A stretch of DNA of 64,000 nucleotides from CAIYZT01 sp947461435 (GTDB lineage Bacteria; Pseudomonadota; Alphaproteobacteria; Rhodobacterales; Rhodobacteraceae), in contig OZ260083.1 of assembly GCA_965284435.1 (NCBI GenBank), positions 3,286,001 through 3,350,000 on the forward strand. Direction: 5' to 3'. The notes under the pieces are model-generated. The model worked only from the letters and a program-made list of their open reading frames with translations. It had not been told where the DNA came from and did not search any database. Shown piece after piece: positions 34,511-43,295 of the stretch (its first letter is position 1; every line of letters starts with the position of its first letter). Both the position numbers and the translations under genes were made by a program.

Positions 34511-36133
34511 ATGGGTTGGTTGGCGGACGAAACCGGTTTGGAGAAATGCGCGGCGAACTATACGCCGTTGACGCCCCTTTCCTATCTGGAGCGCGCGGCG
34601 GACGTGTTCGCGCATCGCACGGCTGTTGTTTGGAAATCAACGCGGCTGACTTATGCAGAGTATGGCCGGCAGGTCAGCCGTCTGGCGTCGGCGCTTGCGC
34701 TGCACGGGGTACGGCCGGGGGATGTGGTGTCGACGCTGATGCCCAACATACCGCAACAGGCCATCGCGCATTTCGGCGTGCCCGCGGCAGGGGCGGTTTT
34801 GAACACCATCAACACCCGGCTTGATCCAGATACCGTGGCTTATACCTTTGGGCATGCCGGGTCCAAGATCGTTCTGGTCGACTGTGCCAGTCTGCCTTTG
34901 GCCGAGGAGGCCATCCGGCGCATGGATGGCCCCGCGCCGCAGATCGTCGAGGTTGTGGACCACGGATTTGAAGACTCGGGGCGGTATGTGACCTTTGACC
35001 AGTTGCTGGCCCAAGGTGACCCCGATGCCCCGTGGATTTATCCGGCGGATGAATGGGAAAGCATCGCGCTGAATTACACGTCGGGAACAACGGGCAAACC
35101 CAAAGGGGTGGTTGTGCACCACCGGGGTGCCTATCTGGCGTGTCCAGCCAATGCGATCGGCTGGCGCATGCAGTTGTTCCCCGTCTATTTGACCATCGTT
35201 CCCCTTTTTCACTGCAATGGATGGTGCCACACGTGGATGATGCCGATGGTCGGCGGGCAATTGACCTGTTGCCGCGACATCACCGCCAAAGCCATTTACG
35301 ATGCCATCGCAGACGAGGGTGTTACCCATTTCGGGGGCGCACCGATTGTCTTGAACACCTTGATCAATGCCAAGGCGGAGGATCGCCGAACTTTTTCGCA
35401 CATCGTTCAGGTGTTCACGGCCGGCGCGCCGCCGCCGGCGGCAACGCTGGCGGCGATTGAACCTTTGGGATTCAACGTCACGCAGGTTTATGGGATGACC
35501 GAAACCTATGGCCCGTCGGTGGAGACCCTGTTCCAAACGGATTGGGAAACAACCACGGGCGAGGAACGTGCAGGCTATAAGGCCCGAACCGGCGTCGCAA
35601 ACGCCATGTTGCAGGAGTTGACTGTTCTGGATCCCGCAGGACGCCCTGTTGTGCGCGATGCAAAGACCTTGGGTGAGGTCACCTTTCGAGGCAATCTTGT
35701 CATGAAGGGGTATTACAAGAACCCGGCAGCGACGGCCGAGGCGTTCAAGGGGGGGCAACTGTGGTCTGGCGATATCGCTTTCCGCCATACCGACGGTTAT
35801 ATCAAACTGACCGACCGGGCGAAGGACATCATCATATCAGGCGGAGAGAATATCTCGTCTGTCGAGGTTGAGGGTGCGCTGATGCACCATCCCGCCGTTT
35901 CTTTATGTGCTGTGGTCGCCCTGCCGGATGATAAATGGGGCGAAGTGCCCTGCGCCTTTGTGGAGCTGAAGGCCGGCCATGACGCCAGCGAAGCCGACCT
36001 GATTGCCCATTGCCGGGCGCGACTGGCCGGGTTTGCCACACCCAAGAAAGTGATCTTTGCCGACCTGCCCAAAACCTCAACGGGCAAAATCCAGAAGTTT
36101 GAACTGCGTGCAGTTGCCAAACTTTTGCGATAA
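34511..36133 (+). CDS. AMP-forming acyl-CoA synthetase
   Basis: A 540-residue ANL-superfamily ligase that activates a carboxylic acid to its CoA thioester. The P-loop is TSGTTGKPKG (190-199), motif YGMTETYGP follows, and the C-terminal catalytic lysine lies in STGKIQKFELR. The length and the ELRA end fit the medium-chain/methylmercaptopropionate (DmdB-like) group common in roseobacters, but the substrate pocket cannot be read by eye. It starts with ATG 34511 after a GGGGGG stretch. It could feed fadH-type beta-oxidation. Confidence 0.87.
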   Translation: MGWLADETGLEKCAANYTPLTPLSYLERAADVFAHRTAVVWKSTRLTYAEYGRQVSRLASALALHGVRPGDVVSTLMPNIPQQAIAHFGVPAAGAVLNTINTRLDPDTVAYTFGHAGSKIVLVDCASLPLAEEAIRRMDGPAPQIVEVVDHGFEDSGRYVTFDQLLAQGDPDAPWIYPADEWESIALNYTSGTTGKPKGVVVHHRGAYLACPANAIGWRMQLFPVYLTIVPLFHCNGWCHTWMMPMVGGQLTCCRDITAKAIYDAIADEGVTHFGGAPIVLNTLINAKAEDRRTFSHIVQVFTAGAPPPAATLAAIEPLGFNVTQVYGMTETYGPSVETLFQTDWETTTGEERAGYKARTGVANAMLQELTVLDPAGRPVVRDAKTLGEVTFRGNLVMKGYYKNPAATAEAFKGGQLWSGDIAFRHTDGYIKLTDRAKDIIISGGENISSVEVEGALMHHPAVSLCAVVALPDDKWGEVPCAFVELKAGHDASEADLIAHCRARLAGFATPKKVIFADLPKTSTGKIQKFELRAVAKLLR

Positions 36134-36214
36134 ACCGCCAAATGCGGCACGATTGCCCCTTATGCCCGCCTAAGATAGGGTTCCCGTGACGAAGCAAGGA
36201 TTGCCTGTTCTTAG

Positions 36215-37243
36215 ATGACTGCGCTGACAGAGTATGAACGTCTGGAAAGCCCTGGCCTTTGGCGCGCATCGTCATTGGATCAGCGCCGCGAGGTTATTGT
36301 CAGCCTGCGCAATACAAGTTTGGTTTTAAGCGACCCCAAGACAGAAATGGCCATTGTTCATTGGTCGCTGCCTGCCATGGTGCGCGAAGGGGCCGGAAAA
36401 TCGCCCGCCCTCTTCAAGCCGGGGTTGGATGCGACAGAAACCCTGGAAGTGGACGATGACACGATGATCTTGTCGTTGGACAAGGTCATAAAGGGGCTGC
36501 ACCGCCGAAAGGCGCACCCCGGCCGCCTGCGAGGCTTTATCCTTGGGACCGTTTTGGTTGGCCTTGTTGGCGGATGTGTCCTTTGGCTGCCCGGTGCCCT
36601 TGCCCGCCAGACAGCCACCATTCTGCCAGAGCCGAACCGTGCCGAATTGGGGCAGATGGCGCTGGAAGATCTGGAGCGGCTGACAGGATCGCCGTGTGAC
36701 GGCGGGCTCGGCCAACGGGCGGCCTCGGCCCTGTCTGAACGACTTCTGGGCAAGGGATATGGCCGAATTATGGTGGTCAGAGACGGCCTGCATGGTGCAA
36801 TCGCGCTGCCGGGGGGTTTGGTGGTGATCTCTCGCGATTTGGTCGAAGCCCCGCCGGATGCCGAAACGGCGGCGGGCTTTGTCGTTGCATCGTTGGCAGC
36901 GCGGGGCAGCGAAGACGCGCAAGCCGCCCTTTTCTTGCGGCATGCGGGCATGATTGCGACCTTGCGACTTCTGACAACGGGGACCTTGCCAGAAGGATCG
37001 ATGAGCGGGATCGGCGAAGTCCTTTTGGCACAGGCGGCCCGGATCGGTGAGCTTGAGGCAGACACGCTTTTGCCGCGTTTTGTCGACGCTCAGCTTTCGC
37101 CGGGGGCCTTTGCGGCAGCGGTTTCCGGATCAGGATCCCTTTCGCAGGCGCTTGTGGCAAAGGATCCGTTTGCCGGCGCATCACCCCGCCCGGCCCTTGA
37201 TGATTCCAACTGGATCAGTCTGCAATCCATCTGTTTCGACTGA
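36215..37243 (+). CDS. Membrane protein with a degenerate M48-like domain
   Basis: A 342-residue protein. Residues 1-105 are a cytoplasmic part with TLEVDDDTMIL, one membrane helix spans about 107-127, and a soluble domain follows. In that domain AIALPGGLVVISRDLVEAPPDAET (196-218, cited in part) copies the strand and helix that come just before the HExxH helix of M48 peptidases, but the next helix reads GFVVASLAARG with no HExxH. I infer an inactive M48-like fold, perhaps a binding or regulatory protein. It lies 81 bp after the acyl-CoA synthetase and may be co-transcribed. Confidence 0.7.
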   Translation: MTALTEYERLESPGLWRASSLDQRREVIVSLRNTSLVLSDPKTEMAIVHWSLPAMVREGAGKSPALFKPGLDATETLEVDDDTMILSLDKVIKGLHRRKAHPGRLRGFILGTVLVGLVGGCVLWLPGALARQTATILPEPNRAELGQMALEDLERLTGSPCDGGLGQRAASALSERLLGKGYGRIMVVRDGLHGAIALPGGLVVISRDLVEAPPDAETAAGFVVASLAARGSEDAQAALFLRHAGMIATLRLLTTGTLPEGSMSGIGEVLLAQAARIGELEADTLLPRFVDAQLSPGAFAAAVSGSGSLSQALVAKDPFAGASPRPALDDSNWISLQSICFD

Positions 37244-37257
37244 GGTTTTTGGGCAAG

Positions 37258-37288
37258 AAAAACACCCCTTGGGACAGATCCCAAGGGG
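37258..37288 (-). terminator. Terminator for the SPOR gene (possibly bidirectional)
   Basis: CCCCTTGGGA (37265-37274) pairs perfectly with TCCCAAGGGG (37279-37288) over CAGA. On the minus strand the stem is followed by TGTTTTTC, a good U-run, so it mainly ends the leftward SPOR transcript; on the plus strand the run is missing. Confidence 0.85.
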
Positions 37289-37337
37289 CGTAAGGTTCTT
37301 CCTGCTCGTTTCTTCTGCCCGTATCTTTGCCCGCGCC

Positions 37338-38483
37338 TTAGCGCAGGATCGCATCCGAAAATCCGGCAGCACGCGCGGCCGTCAACGCTGCCTGAGCTTC
37401 GGCTTTTGTGGCGAAGGGGCCGGCGTAAACGATCTGCAGGATCTTGCCTTTGCTGGACATTTTTCCTTTCGCCGCCGGCAATCCGATGGAAGACAGCCGT
37501 GCCGCTGCGCCCGAAGCGTTTTCTGGCACACCAAAGGTGCCGACCTGAACATAATAGGTCCCGGTCGCGGCCGTGGCATTTGTGTTGGTCGAAACCGTGG
37601 TTTTTGTCTTGCCGGATGGTTTGGTTGAATTTGCCGCGGCGACCTGCTGTGCGGGCACCTCTTGCGACCACACGTTGTCTTGTTTCGCGCGGCCATCGGC
37701 GGTGCCAAGGCTGCGCGCCGGGTTCAACCGATCATCGTCCCACGCGGCCTTGTAGCCTTTCGGAATCTGCGGGGTGCCCCCCGTGGCCACCAAGGTTCCG
37801 TTTCCGTTCATCTGATATCCGGCAAGCCGGGGAAGGTTGAGCGATGCCCCAACCGGCGCCCCGGCAGGATAGACCGGAGGACGCCACCCATCCATTGATC
37901 CATCCCCCTTGGTGCACACAACGGCCGTTCCGCCGCCGCGAAGGGGAACGATCATGGCAACCGGGGCTGACTTGTAACAGCCGATCTTGCCGGGACCGGG
38001 GCCAGTGGCGGCCACTTGAGGCGCGGGGGCCGCAGCGCGCACCTGCGGGGCGGGGGCGGCGGGTTGCTGCGCGGAGGTTGCGACGTGGACGGCCGGTTTC
38101 ACCATGGGCGCCTGAGGCGCCGGCGCGGCAGGTTGGGCCACGACGACGGGTGCCACCTTTGGGGCTGGGGCAACGGCGGCAACCTGCGTTTTCACGGGGG
38201 GCTGAGCATCGGGCGTTGCCACAGCATCCGCCACTTCGATGTTCACTGCGCCAAATGTCGGGGGATATCCACACAATGGCTTGCGATTGGCATTGATGCG
38301 TTGCACCCACTGCACCTGACCGCCGTAACCGGCCCGCAAGAACACGCAGCCGCGACTGTCGACGTATTGCTGCCCCTTGAAGCTTGTCGGCGGAAATTCA
38401 GCCGGCGCACCCTGAGCAAGCAAAGGCGAAGCCACCCCTGCAGACAGCAAAATAGCTGCCACAACCTTAAATAAACGCATCAT
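37338..38483 (-). CDS. Secreted SPOR-domain protein
   Basis: A 381-residue exported protein. A signal peptide (LFKVVAAILLSAGVASPLLA, cleaved near AQG) is followed by a conserved cysteine-containing region, a Pro/Ala-rich linker (about 90-165), a second cysteine pair region around KIGCYKSAP and VVCTKGDG, and a C-terminal SPOR domain (about 310-381, YYVQVGTFGVPENA) that binds denuded septal peptidoglycan. A cell-division or envelope role is likely. Two ATGs (38483 and 38480) are adjacent, inside a small hairpin that also holds the ribosome-binding site. Confidence 0.85.
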   Translation of the reverse strand: MMRLFKVVAAILLSAGVASPLLAQGAPAEFPPTSFKGQQYVDSRGCVFLRAGYGGQVQWVQRINANRKPLCGYPPTFGAVNIEVADAVATPDAQPPVKTQVAAVAPAPKVAPVVVAQPAAPAPQAPMVKPAVHVATSAQQPAAPAPQVRAAAPAPQVAATGPGPGKIGCYKSAPVAMIVPLRGGGTAVVCTKGDGSMDGWRPPVYPAGAPVGASLNLPRLAGYQMNGNGTLVATGGTPQIPKGYKAAWDDDRLNPARSLGTADGRAKQDNVWSQEVPAQQVAAANSTKPSGKTKTTVSTNTNATAATGTYYVQVGTFGVPENASGAAARLSSIGLPAAKGKMSSKGKILQIVYAGPFATKAEAQAALTAARAAGFSDAILR

Positions 38484-38548
38484 TACCCCCCAGGTAATTT
38501 GCGATTATTGTGGAACAAGATTGTTTCCGAGTAAAGGGCGCCGATACT

Positions 38549-39181
38549 TTATTTGGTGCCAAACATCCGATCACCCGCATCCCCTAGCCCCGGAACGATA
38601 TAACCGTGATCATTCAAATGGCTATCGACCGAAGCTGTGACGATGGGAACGTCGGGGTGCACCGCTTTCATGCGCGCGATCCCTTCGGGCGCTGCAAGAA
38701 GGCATAAAAAGCGTATGTTTGTCGCCCCTGCCTTTTTCAACAAAGTGATGGCCGCGGCCGAGGAATTGCCTGTGGCCAGCATCGGATCCACCACGATCGA
38801 CAAGCGTTCGTCCAGATGATCGGGCAGTTTGCAGTAGTATTGGACCGGTTGCAGGGTGTCGGGATCTCGGTACAGGCCCACAAAACCAACGCGGGCAGCA
38901 GGGATCAGTTCCAGGATTCCGTCCAGCAATCCATTGCCGGCACGCAAGATCGACACCAAGGCAAGTTTCTTGCCATCGATGGAGGGGGCATCCATCGGCT
39001 CCAATGGGGTTTCGATCCGTTTGGTGGTCATCGGCAATTCGCGGGTAACCTCGTAGGCCAGCAGAAGGCTGATCTCGCGCAAGAGTTTTCTAAAGCTCGC
39101 GGTAGAGGTGTCTTTGTCCCGCATGATGGACAACTTGTGCTGCACCAAGGGGTGCGAAACGACGGTCAAATGGTTCAGCAT
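38549..39181 (-). CDS. upp: Uracil phosphoribosyltransferase
   Basis: A 210-residue salvage enzyme that makes UMP from uracil and PRPP. The PRPP loop is VVDPMLATGNSSAAA (about 130-143) and the uracil-binding end GYIVPGLGDAGDRMFGT is complete. It is the last gene of the cdd-deoA-deoB-add-upp operon; its ATG overlaps the add stop by one base (TGATG). This placement lets uracil made from deoxyuridine or uridine breakdown return to UMP. Confidence 0.96.
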   Translation of the reverse strand: MLNHLTVVSHPLVQHKLSIMRDKDTSTASFRKLLREISLLLAYEVTRELPMTTKRIETPLEPMDAPSIDGKKLALVSILRAGNGLLDGILELIPAARVGFVGLYRDPDTLQPVQYYCKLPDHLDERLSIVVDPMLATGNSSAAAITLLKKAGATNIRFLCLLAAPEGIARMKAVHPDVPIVTASVDSHLNDHGYIVPGLGDAGDRMFGTK

Positions 39182-40167
39182 CAGGTATTCTCCAGCAGTT
39201 TTGCGATTTTTTCCTTGGTATCTGCGTCACAGAAAGCCGCGTCAAGCGCGGTGCGGTTGAGACGCCTGAACTGTCCGTCATCCCAATCAAAGGCGCGGTT
39301 CAACATCTCGTATTCGCGGTCCATGGTTGTGTGAAAGAACGGGGGATCGTCCGTCGAAACAGTTACCTTGACCCCTCGGCGGTCCAGCTCGTTGATCGGG
39401 TGGTCGCGAAAACTGCGGTAGATTCCCAAGGCAACATTCGAACCGGGGCAAACCTCCAGCACGACGCCCGTTTCGGCCAATTCGTCCACCAGTGCCAGAT
39501 CCTCGATCGCGCGCACACCGTGGCCAATGCGCGCCACCCGCAGATCCCGAATGGCATCTCGCACAGACGATGGCCCGCCCCATTCGCCGGCATGCGCCGT
39601 CAGGTGCAGGCCAGATTCGCGCGCGCAGTCAAATGACCAAAGAAAGTCTTTTGGTGCGCCGATCAATTCATCCCCGGCAATGCCAAAACCCCGCAGGAAG
39701 GAACCCTTTGTCTCGGCGGCGCACAGAGCCGCCTTTTTGGCTTTGTCCGGGCCAAAGTGCCGGATGCAGGTTACAATGCCGCGCAGCGTGATGCCCATGG
39801 TCCGTTCCGCCTCTTGCGCGGCGTCTTCGATGGCCTGCAGGTAGTCGCGCCATGCGGCCAGATCACCGCCTCCGCAAAAGTCGGGGGACAGGAATGTTTC
39901 GCAGTACACGACACCGGCTGCGGCGGATTGTTCCAGCACGGCCAAGGTCAAGCGGTGGAAATCCTTTGGGCTTTGCAGCGTCGTGCAGGCCGCTTCATAG
40001 ACCTTGATGAAATTCCAAAAGTCCGTGAACCGATAGCCGCCGTTTTCTGTGAAGATGCCAGAGATATCGATGTTTTTCTCACGCGCAAGACCCCGGATAA
40101 AGGCGGGCGGCGCCGCCCCTTCAAGGTGCAGATGAAGTTCAACCTTTGGCAAGGATGTCACGGACAT
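39181..40167 (-). CDS. add: Adenosine deaminase
   Basis: A 328-residue metal-dependent deaminase that converts (deoxy)adenosine to (deoxy)inosine. Zinc ligands lie in HLHLEG (H12, H14), the catalytic stretch is TAHAGEWGG, and a further metal aspartate lies in STDDPPFF. It could alternatively prefer adenine, but the operon of nucleoside genes supports adenosine. The ATG at 40167 is the start of homology; the frame is open further up, antisense to nothing useful. It follows deoB after 17 bp and overlaps upp by one base. Confidence 0.88.
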   Translation of the reverse strand: MSVTSLPKVELHLHLEGAAPPAFIRGLAREKNIDISGIFTENGGYRFTDFWNFIKVYEAACTTLQSPKDFHRLTLAVLEQSAAAGVVYCETFLSPDFCGGGDLAAWRDYLQAIEDAAQEAERTMGITLRGIVTCIRHFGPDKAKKAALCAAETKGSFLRGFGIAGDELIGAPKDFLWSFDCARESGLHLTAHAGEWGGPSSVRDAIRDLRVARIGHGVRAIEDLALVDELAETGVVLEVCPGSNVALGIYRSFRDHPINELDRRGVKVTVSTDDPPFFHTTMDREYEMLNRAFDWDDGQFRRLNRTALDAAFCDADTKEKIAKLLENT

Positions 40168-40184
40168 GAGGCGCTTTCTTTGGG

Positions 40185-41381
40185 CTAAAGGAAACTTTGG
40201 CCCGGCCCATGGGCCGGCACACCAAGATGGGCGGCGATGGTGGTGGCCACATCGGCAAAGGCGCGCAAACCTATTCCCCCAGCCCCGACACCCGCGCAGA
40301 CAAGCGGCACGCGTTCGCGGGTATGCTCGGTCCCGCGCCATGTGGGATCATTGCCATGGTCAGCGGTGAAGATCATCAGATCGCCTTCGCGCAGACGTGG
40401 CAAAAGCGCGCCAACGCGGCCATCGAACCATTCCAAAGCCCTAGCATAGCCGGATACATTGCGTGGGTGCCCGTACAAGGTATCAAATTCGACAAAATTG
40501 GCAAAGGTCAACGAACCGTCGTCTGCTGTGTCTATAAGGCCATCCATATATTCGAAAAGGTCAAGATCGCTTTTGCCTTTCCACAGTTTGTCGATGCCCT
40601 GCATGGAAAAGATATCGCCAATCTTGCCAACAGCATGCGTCATGTGGCCTGCGCCCTGCACCCAATCCAACAAGGTTGGAGATGGGGTGGCCATGGCAAA
40701 GTCCTTGCGGTTGGCTGTGCGATGAAAACTTTCCGGGGTGCCAACAAAGGGCCTTGCGATCACCCTTCCCACCTTCATCGCATGCAAAAAGGGCGCGAGA
40801 TCGCGGCACAGGGCGAGCAGGCGGTCCAGTCCAAAAGACTCTTCATGCGCGGCGATCTGAAAAACAGAGTCAGCCGAGGTGTAACAAATGGGCCATCCGG
40901 TGCGCAGATGCTGGGCGAAATGCTGTTCGATGATGGGAATGCCTGAAGCATGGCAGTTTCCAAGAATGGCCGAGGTTCCGGCAAGTTTGCAGACAAGCGC
41001 CACAAGGTCGGGCGGAAATGCGGGTGTCTTGTCCGGAAAATAGTGCCAGTCCCAAGGGACGGGAACGCCGGCAAGTTCCCAGTGGCCCGAGGGCGTATCT
41101 TTTCCGCGGCTCACCTCGGTTGCGGCGCCCCAACGGCCCGTTGGATTGGCGCCAAGACTCGGTGCGTCAAAGCCTGAGGCGATCTTTACGGCGGCGCCAA
41201 GGCCAAGACCATCCAGATAGGGCATGCGAAGCGGGCCAGAGCGGCCTTTGTTCGCCGCCCCTGCGGCGCAGGCCTTTGCAATATGGCCCAAGGTGTTTGA
41301 CCCCATATCGCCAAAATCCGCGGCGTCTGGTGCGCCGCCGCACCCCACAGAATCCATCACCACCAAAAAGGCGCGCGGCAT
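40185..41381 (-). CDS. deoB: Phosphopentomutase
   Basis: A 398-residue alkaline-phosphatase-superfamily enzyme that interconverts (deoxy)ribose 1- and 5-phosphates. Metal sites: VVMDSVGCG at the N-terminus and TADHGNDPTWRGTEHTRE near the C-terminus; the DeoB cap domain insert lies between. It links the DeoA product, 2-deoxyribose 1-phosphate, to central metabolism, but the aldolase DeoC is not in this operon. The ATG overlaps the deoA stop by one base (TGATG). Confidence 0.96.
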   Translation of the reverse strand: MPRAFLVVMDSVGCGGAPDAADFGDMGSNTLGHIAKACAAGAANKGRSGPLRMPYLDGLGLGAAVKIASGFDAPSLGANPTGRWGAATEVSRGKDTPSGHWELAGVPVPWDWHYFPDKTPAFPPDLVALVCKLAGTSAILGNCHASGIPIIEQHFAQHLRTGWPICYTSADSVFQIAAHEESFGLDRLLALCRDLAPFLHAMKVGRVIARPFVGTPESFHRTANRKDFAMATPSPTLLDWVQGAGHMTHAVGKIGDIFSMQGIDKLWKGKSDLDLFEYMDGLIDTADDGSLTFANFVEFDTLYGHPRNVSGYARALEWFDGRVGALLPRLREGDLMIFTADHGNDPTWRGTEHTRERVPLVCAGVGAGGIGLRAFADVATTIAAHLGVPAHGPGQSFL

Positions 41382-42688
41382 CAGGCGATCCTTTTCAAGA
41401 TGAGCGGGGGTGGGGGCGGGGCGGTCTCGCCCAGATGGTATGCGGACAGGACCGATGCGATCGCCCGCTTTGCAGCCGCTTCGGTTGGGGCATGCACACG
41501 AGCCACAATGTCGCCGGGATGCAAGTCATCCCCCAAGCCGGCCAGATCAGACAATCCAACGGCGGGATTGATCCGGTCCCCCTCGCGTTGACGGCCGCCG
41601 CCCAGCGAAACGACGGTCAATCCCAAGGTTTCCCCATCGATTGCCGTTACAAATCCGCGGTCCGGGCACAGCACTTCAACAATCACAGGGGCGGCAGGCA
41701 GACGGTCTGGCCAGCGTTCGACAAAATCGGCAGGGCCGCCTTGGGCCGAAACCATGCGGCCGAACCATTCGGCCGCCGCCCCGGATTCCAACGCCTGCGT
41801 CATCCGCCCTTCGCCATCGGCGGCGTCGGCGACAAGCCCCCCCAAGGCCAAGGCTTCGCCGCCAAGGGCAACGGTAATGTCCCATAACGCCGGATTAACC
41901 GAGGTTCCTGTCAGCGTTTCCATCACCTCTATGACCTCAAGCGCGTTCCCCGCAGCACAGGCAAGAGGCTGGCTCATGTCTGTAATCAATGCAGAGGTCA
42001 TGCAGCCCGCACTTTGGGCCGTCGACACAAGCGCCCGCGCCAGAGCCTCGGCATCCGCGCTGTTTTTCATAAAGGCACCGGAGCCGCATTTTACATCCAG
42101 AACAAGGGCCTCAAGACCGGCCGCCAGCTTTTTGGACAAGATGGATGCCGTAATCAGATCAATGCTTTCAACGGTACCTGTTACATCGCGGATCGCATAA
42201 AGGCGTCGATCGGCCGGTGCGATTTCGGCGCTGGAAGACACGATTGCGCACCGAATGTCTTTCAATTGGTGACGCAACTGGTCTTCTGTCAGGCCTGTGC
42301 GGAAACCAGGGATCGATTCCAACTTGTCCAAGGTTCCGCCCGTATGCCCCAAGCCGCGCCCCGAAATCATGGGCACATAGGCGCCGCAGGCCGCCAAAGC
42401 CGGAGCCAGAAGCAGCGAAACACAATCTCCGATACCACCGGTCGAATGCTTGTCGATGATCGGGCCCGGCAGGTCCCATGCCAGAACATGACCTGAATCG
42501 CGCATGGCCTGCGTCAGGGCGACGCGGCCCTGCTCGCCCAGCCCCTTTAGCAAAACCGCCATCGCAAAAGCACCCGCCTGCGCATCAGAGACAGCGCCGT
42601 TGGACAGGCCATTGGCAAACCAAGTTATTTCATCGCCGGTCGGGGTAATTCCGTCTCTTATCTTGGCGATGATGGCGCGGGCATCCAT
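41381..42688 (-). CDS. deoA: Thymidine phosphorylase
   Basis: A 435-residue class II nucleoside phosphorylase that splits thymidine and deoxyuridine to base and deoxyribose 1-phosphate. The phosphate-binding KHSTGGIGD (around residue 80) and the SGRGLGHTGGTLDKLE signature are intact. The start overlaps the cdd stop by one base (TGATG). The base formed can be rescued by Upp (uracil) from the same operon. Confidence 0.95.
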   Translation of the reverse strand: MDARAIIAKIRDGITPTGDEITWFANGLSNGAVSDAQAGAFAMAVLLKGLGEQGRVALTQAMRDSGHVLAWDLPGPIIDKHSTGGIGDCVSLLLAPALAACGAYVPMISGRGLGHTGGTLDKLESIPGFRTGLTEDQLRHQLKDIRCAIVSSSAEIAPADRRLYAIRDVTGTVESIDLITASILSKKLAAGLEALVLDVKCGSGAFMKNSADAEALARALVSTAQSAGCMTSALITDMSQPLACAAGNALEVIEVMETLTGTSVNPALWDITVALGGEALALGGLVADAADGEGRMTQALESGAAAEWFGRMVSAQGGPADFVERWPDRLPAAPVIVEVLCPDRGFVTAIDGETLGLTVVSLGGGRQREGDRINPAVGLSDLAGLGDDLHPGDIVARVHAPTEAAAKRAIASVLSAYHLGETAPPPPPLILKRIA

Positions 42689-43083
42689 CAGGGCATGTCC
42701 ATGAACGAGGCGTCAAACGAGCCTGGCAACAGTTCGGCCACGGTCATGGTCAAGGATTTTCCCGCCGTGGTGCACATTGTCACCTTGACGTCAGATGCCG
42801 CAAACTCTGCAATTTTTTGACGGCAACCGCCGCAGGGAGGGACCGGGGATGGGCAATCGGCGATCACAACGATTTCTGAAATCTCAAGATCACCCGCGGC
42901 GATCATGGCCGAAATGGCCCCGCCTTCGGCGCAGGTTCCTTGCGGATAGGCCGCGTTTTCAACGTTGCAGCCCACATGCACCGATCCTGTTGGCGTGCGG
43001 ATCGCCGCCCCCACCTTGAATTTTGAATAGGGCGCATAGGCGCGTTCGCGGACGGCCGTGGCAGCGTGCAATAGACTAGACAT
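42688..43083 (-). CDS. cdd: Cytidine deaminase
   Basis: A 131-residue zinc enzyme that converts (deoxy)cytidine to (deoxy)uridine. The zinc and catalytic residues are C51 and E53 in TCAEGGA, and C84 and C87 in PPCGGC. It is the homotetrameric short type. GGGAGG lies before the ATG at 43083. It is the first gene of the salvage operon and is preceded by a RutR-like operator. Confidence 0.95.
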   Translation of the reverse strand: MSSLLHAATAVRERAYAPYSKFKVGAAIRTPTGSVHVGCNVENAAYPQGTCAEGGAISAMIAAGDLEISEIVVIADCPSPVPPCGGCRQKIAEFAASDVKVTMCTTAGKSLTMTVAELLPGSFDASFMDMP

Positions 43084-43097
43084 TTCCGCCTCCCTTT

Positions 43098-43113
43098 TTG
43101 ACCATACGGTCAG
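43098..43113 (-). promoter_or_regulatory. RutR-like (TetR-type) operator before cdd
   Basis: TTGACCATACGGTCAG compares to the RutR consensus TTGACCA-NN-TGGTCAA with 12 of 14 defined bases. It lies 15-30 bp upstream of the cdd ATG, where it would overlap the start site. RutR in E. coli senses uracil or thymine and controls pyrimidine genes, so the position before a pyrimidine salvage operon is fitting. Confidence 0.6.
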
Positions 43114-43295
43114 ATTTTTTTCCCGGTATCAAGCAAAACAGAACGCAGCTTGGCAATTCCCTTGGCGCGAAGTTTTGATAAGAGTGGGACCAAGGACGCC
43201 TGATTTGCAAGTACGCCCCGAAAGATCGACCAAAAACGGCGGTACGGTGCGATAAGCTTAATCGTTTAAGGCTAAACTACTTCCAGGAGGACGGC

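Noticed and set aside
43204..43211. TTTGCAAG before maeB as an ScfR site
   Set aside because: A single 7/8 half-site with no partner; expected by chance at this length.
43257..43270. CTTAATCGTTTAAG before maeB as a CtrA site
   Set aside because: CtrA half-sites TTAA are normally 7 bp apart; here the spacing is 4 bp. It stays only a short inverted repeat.
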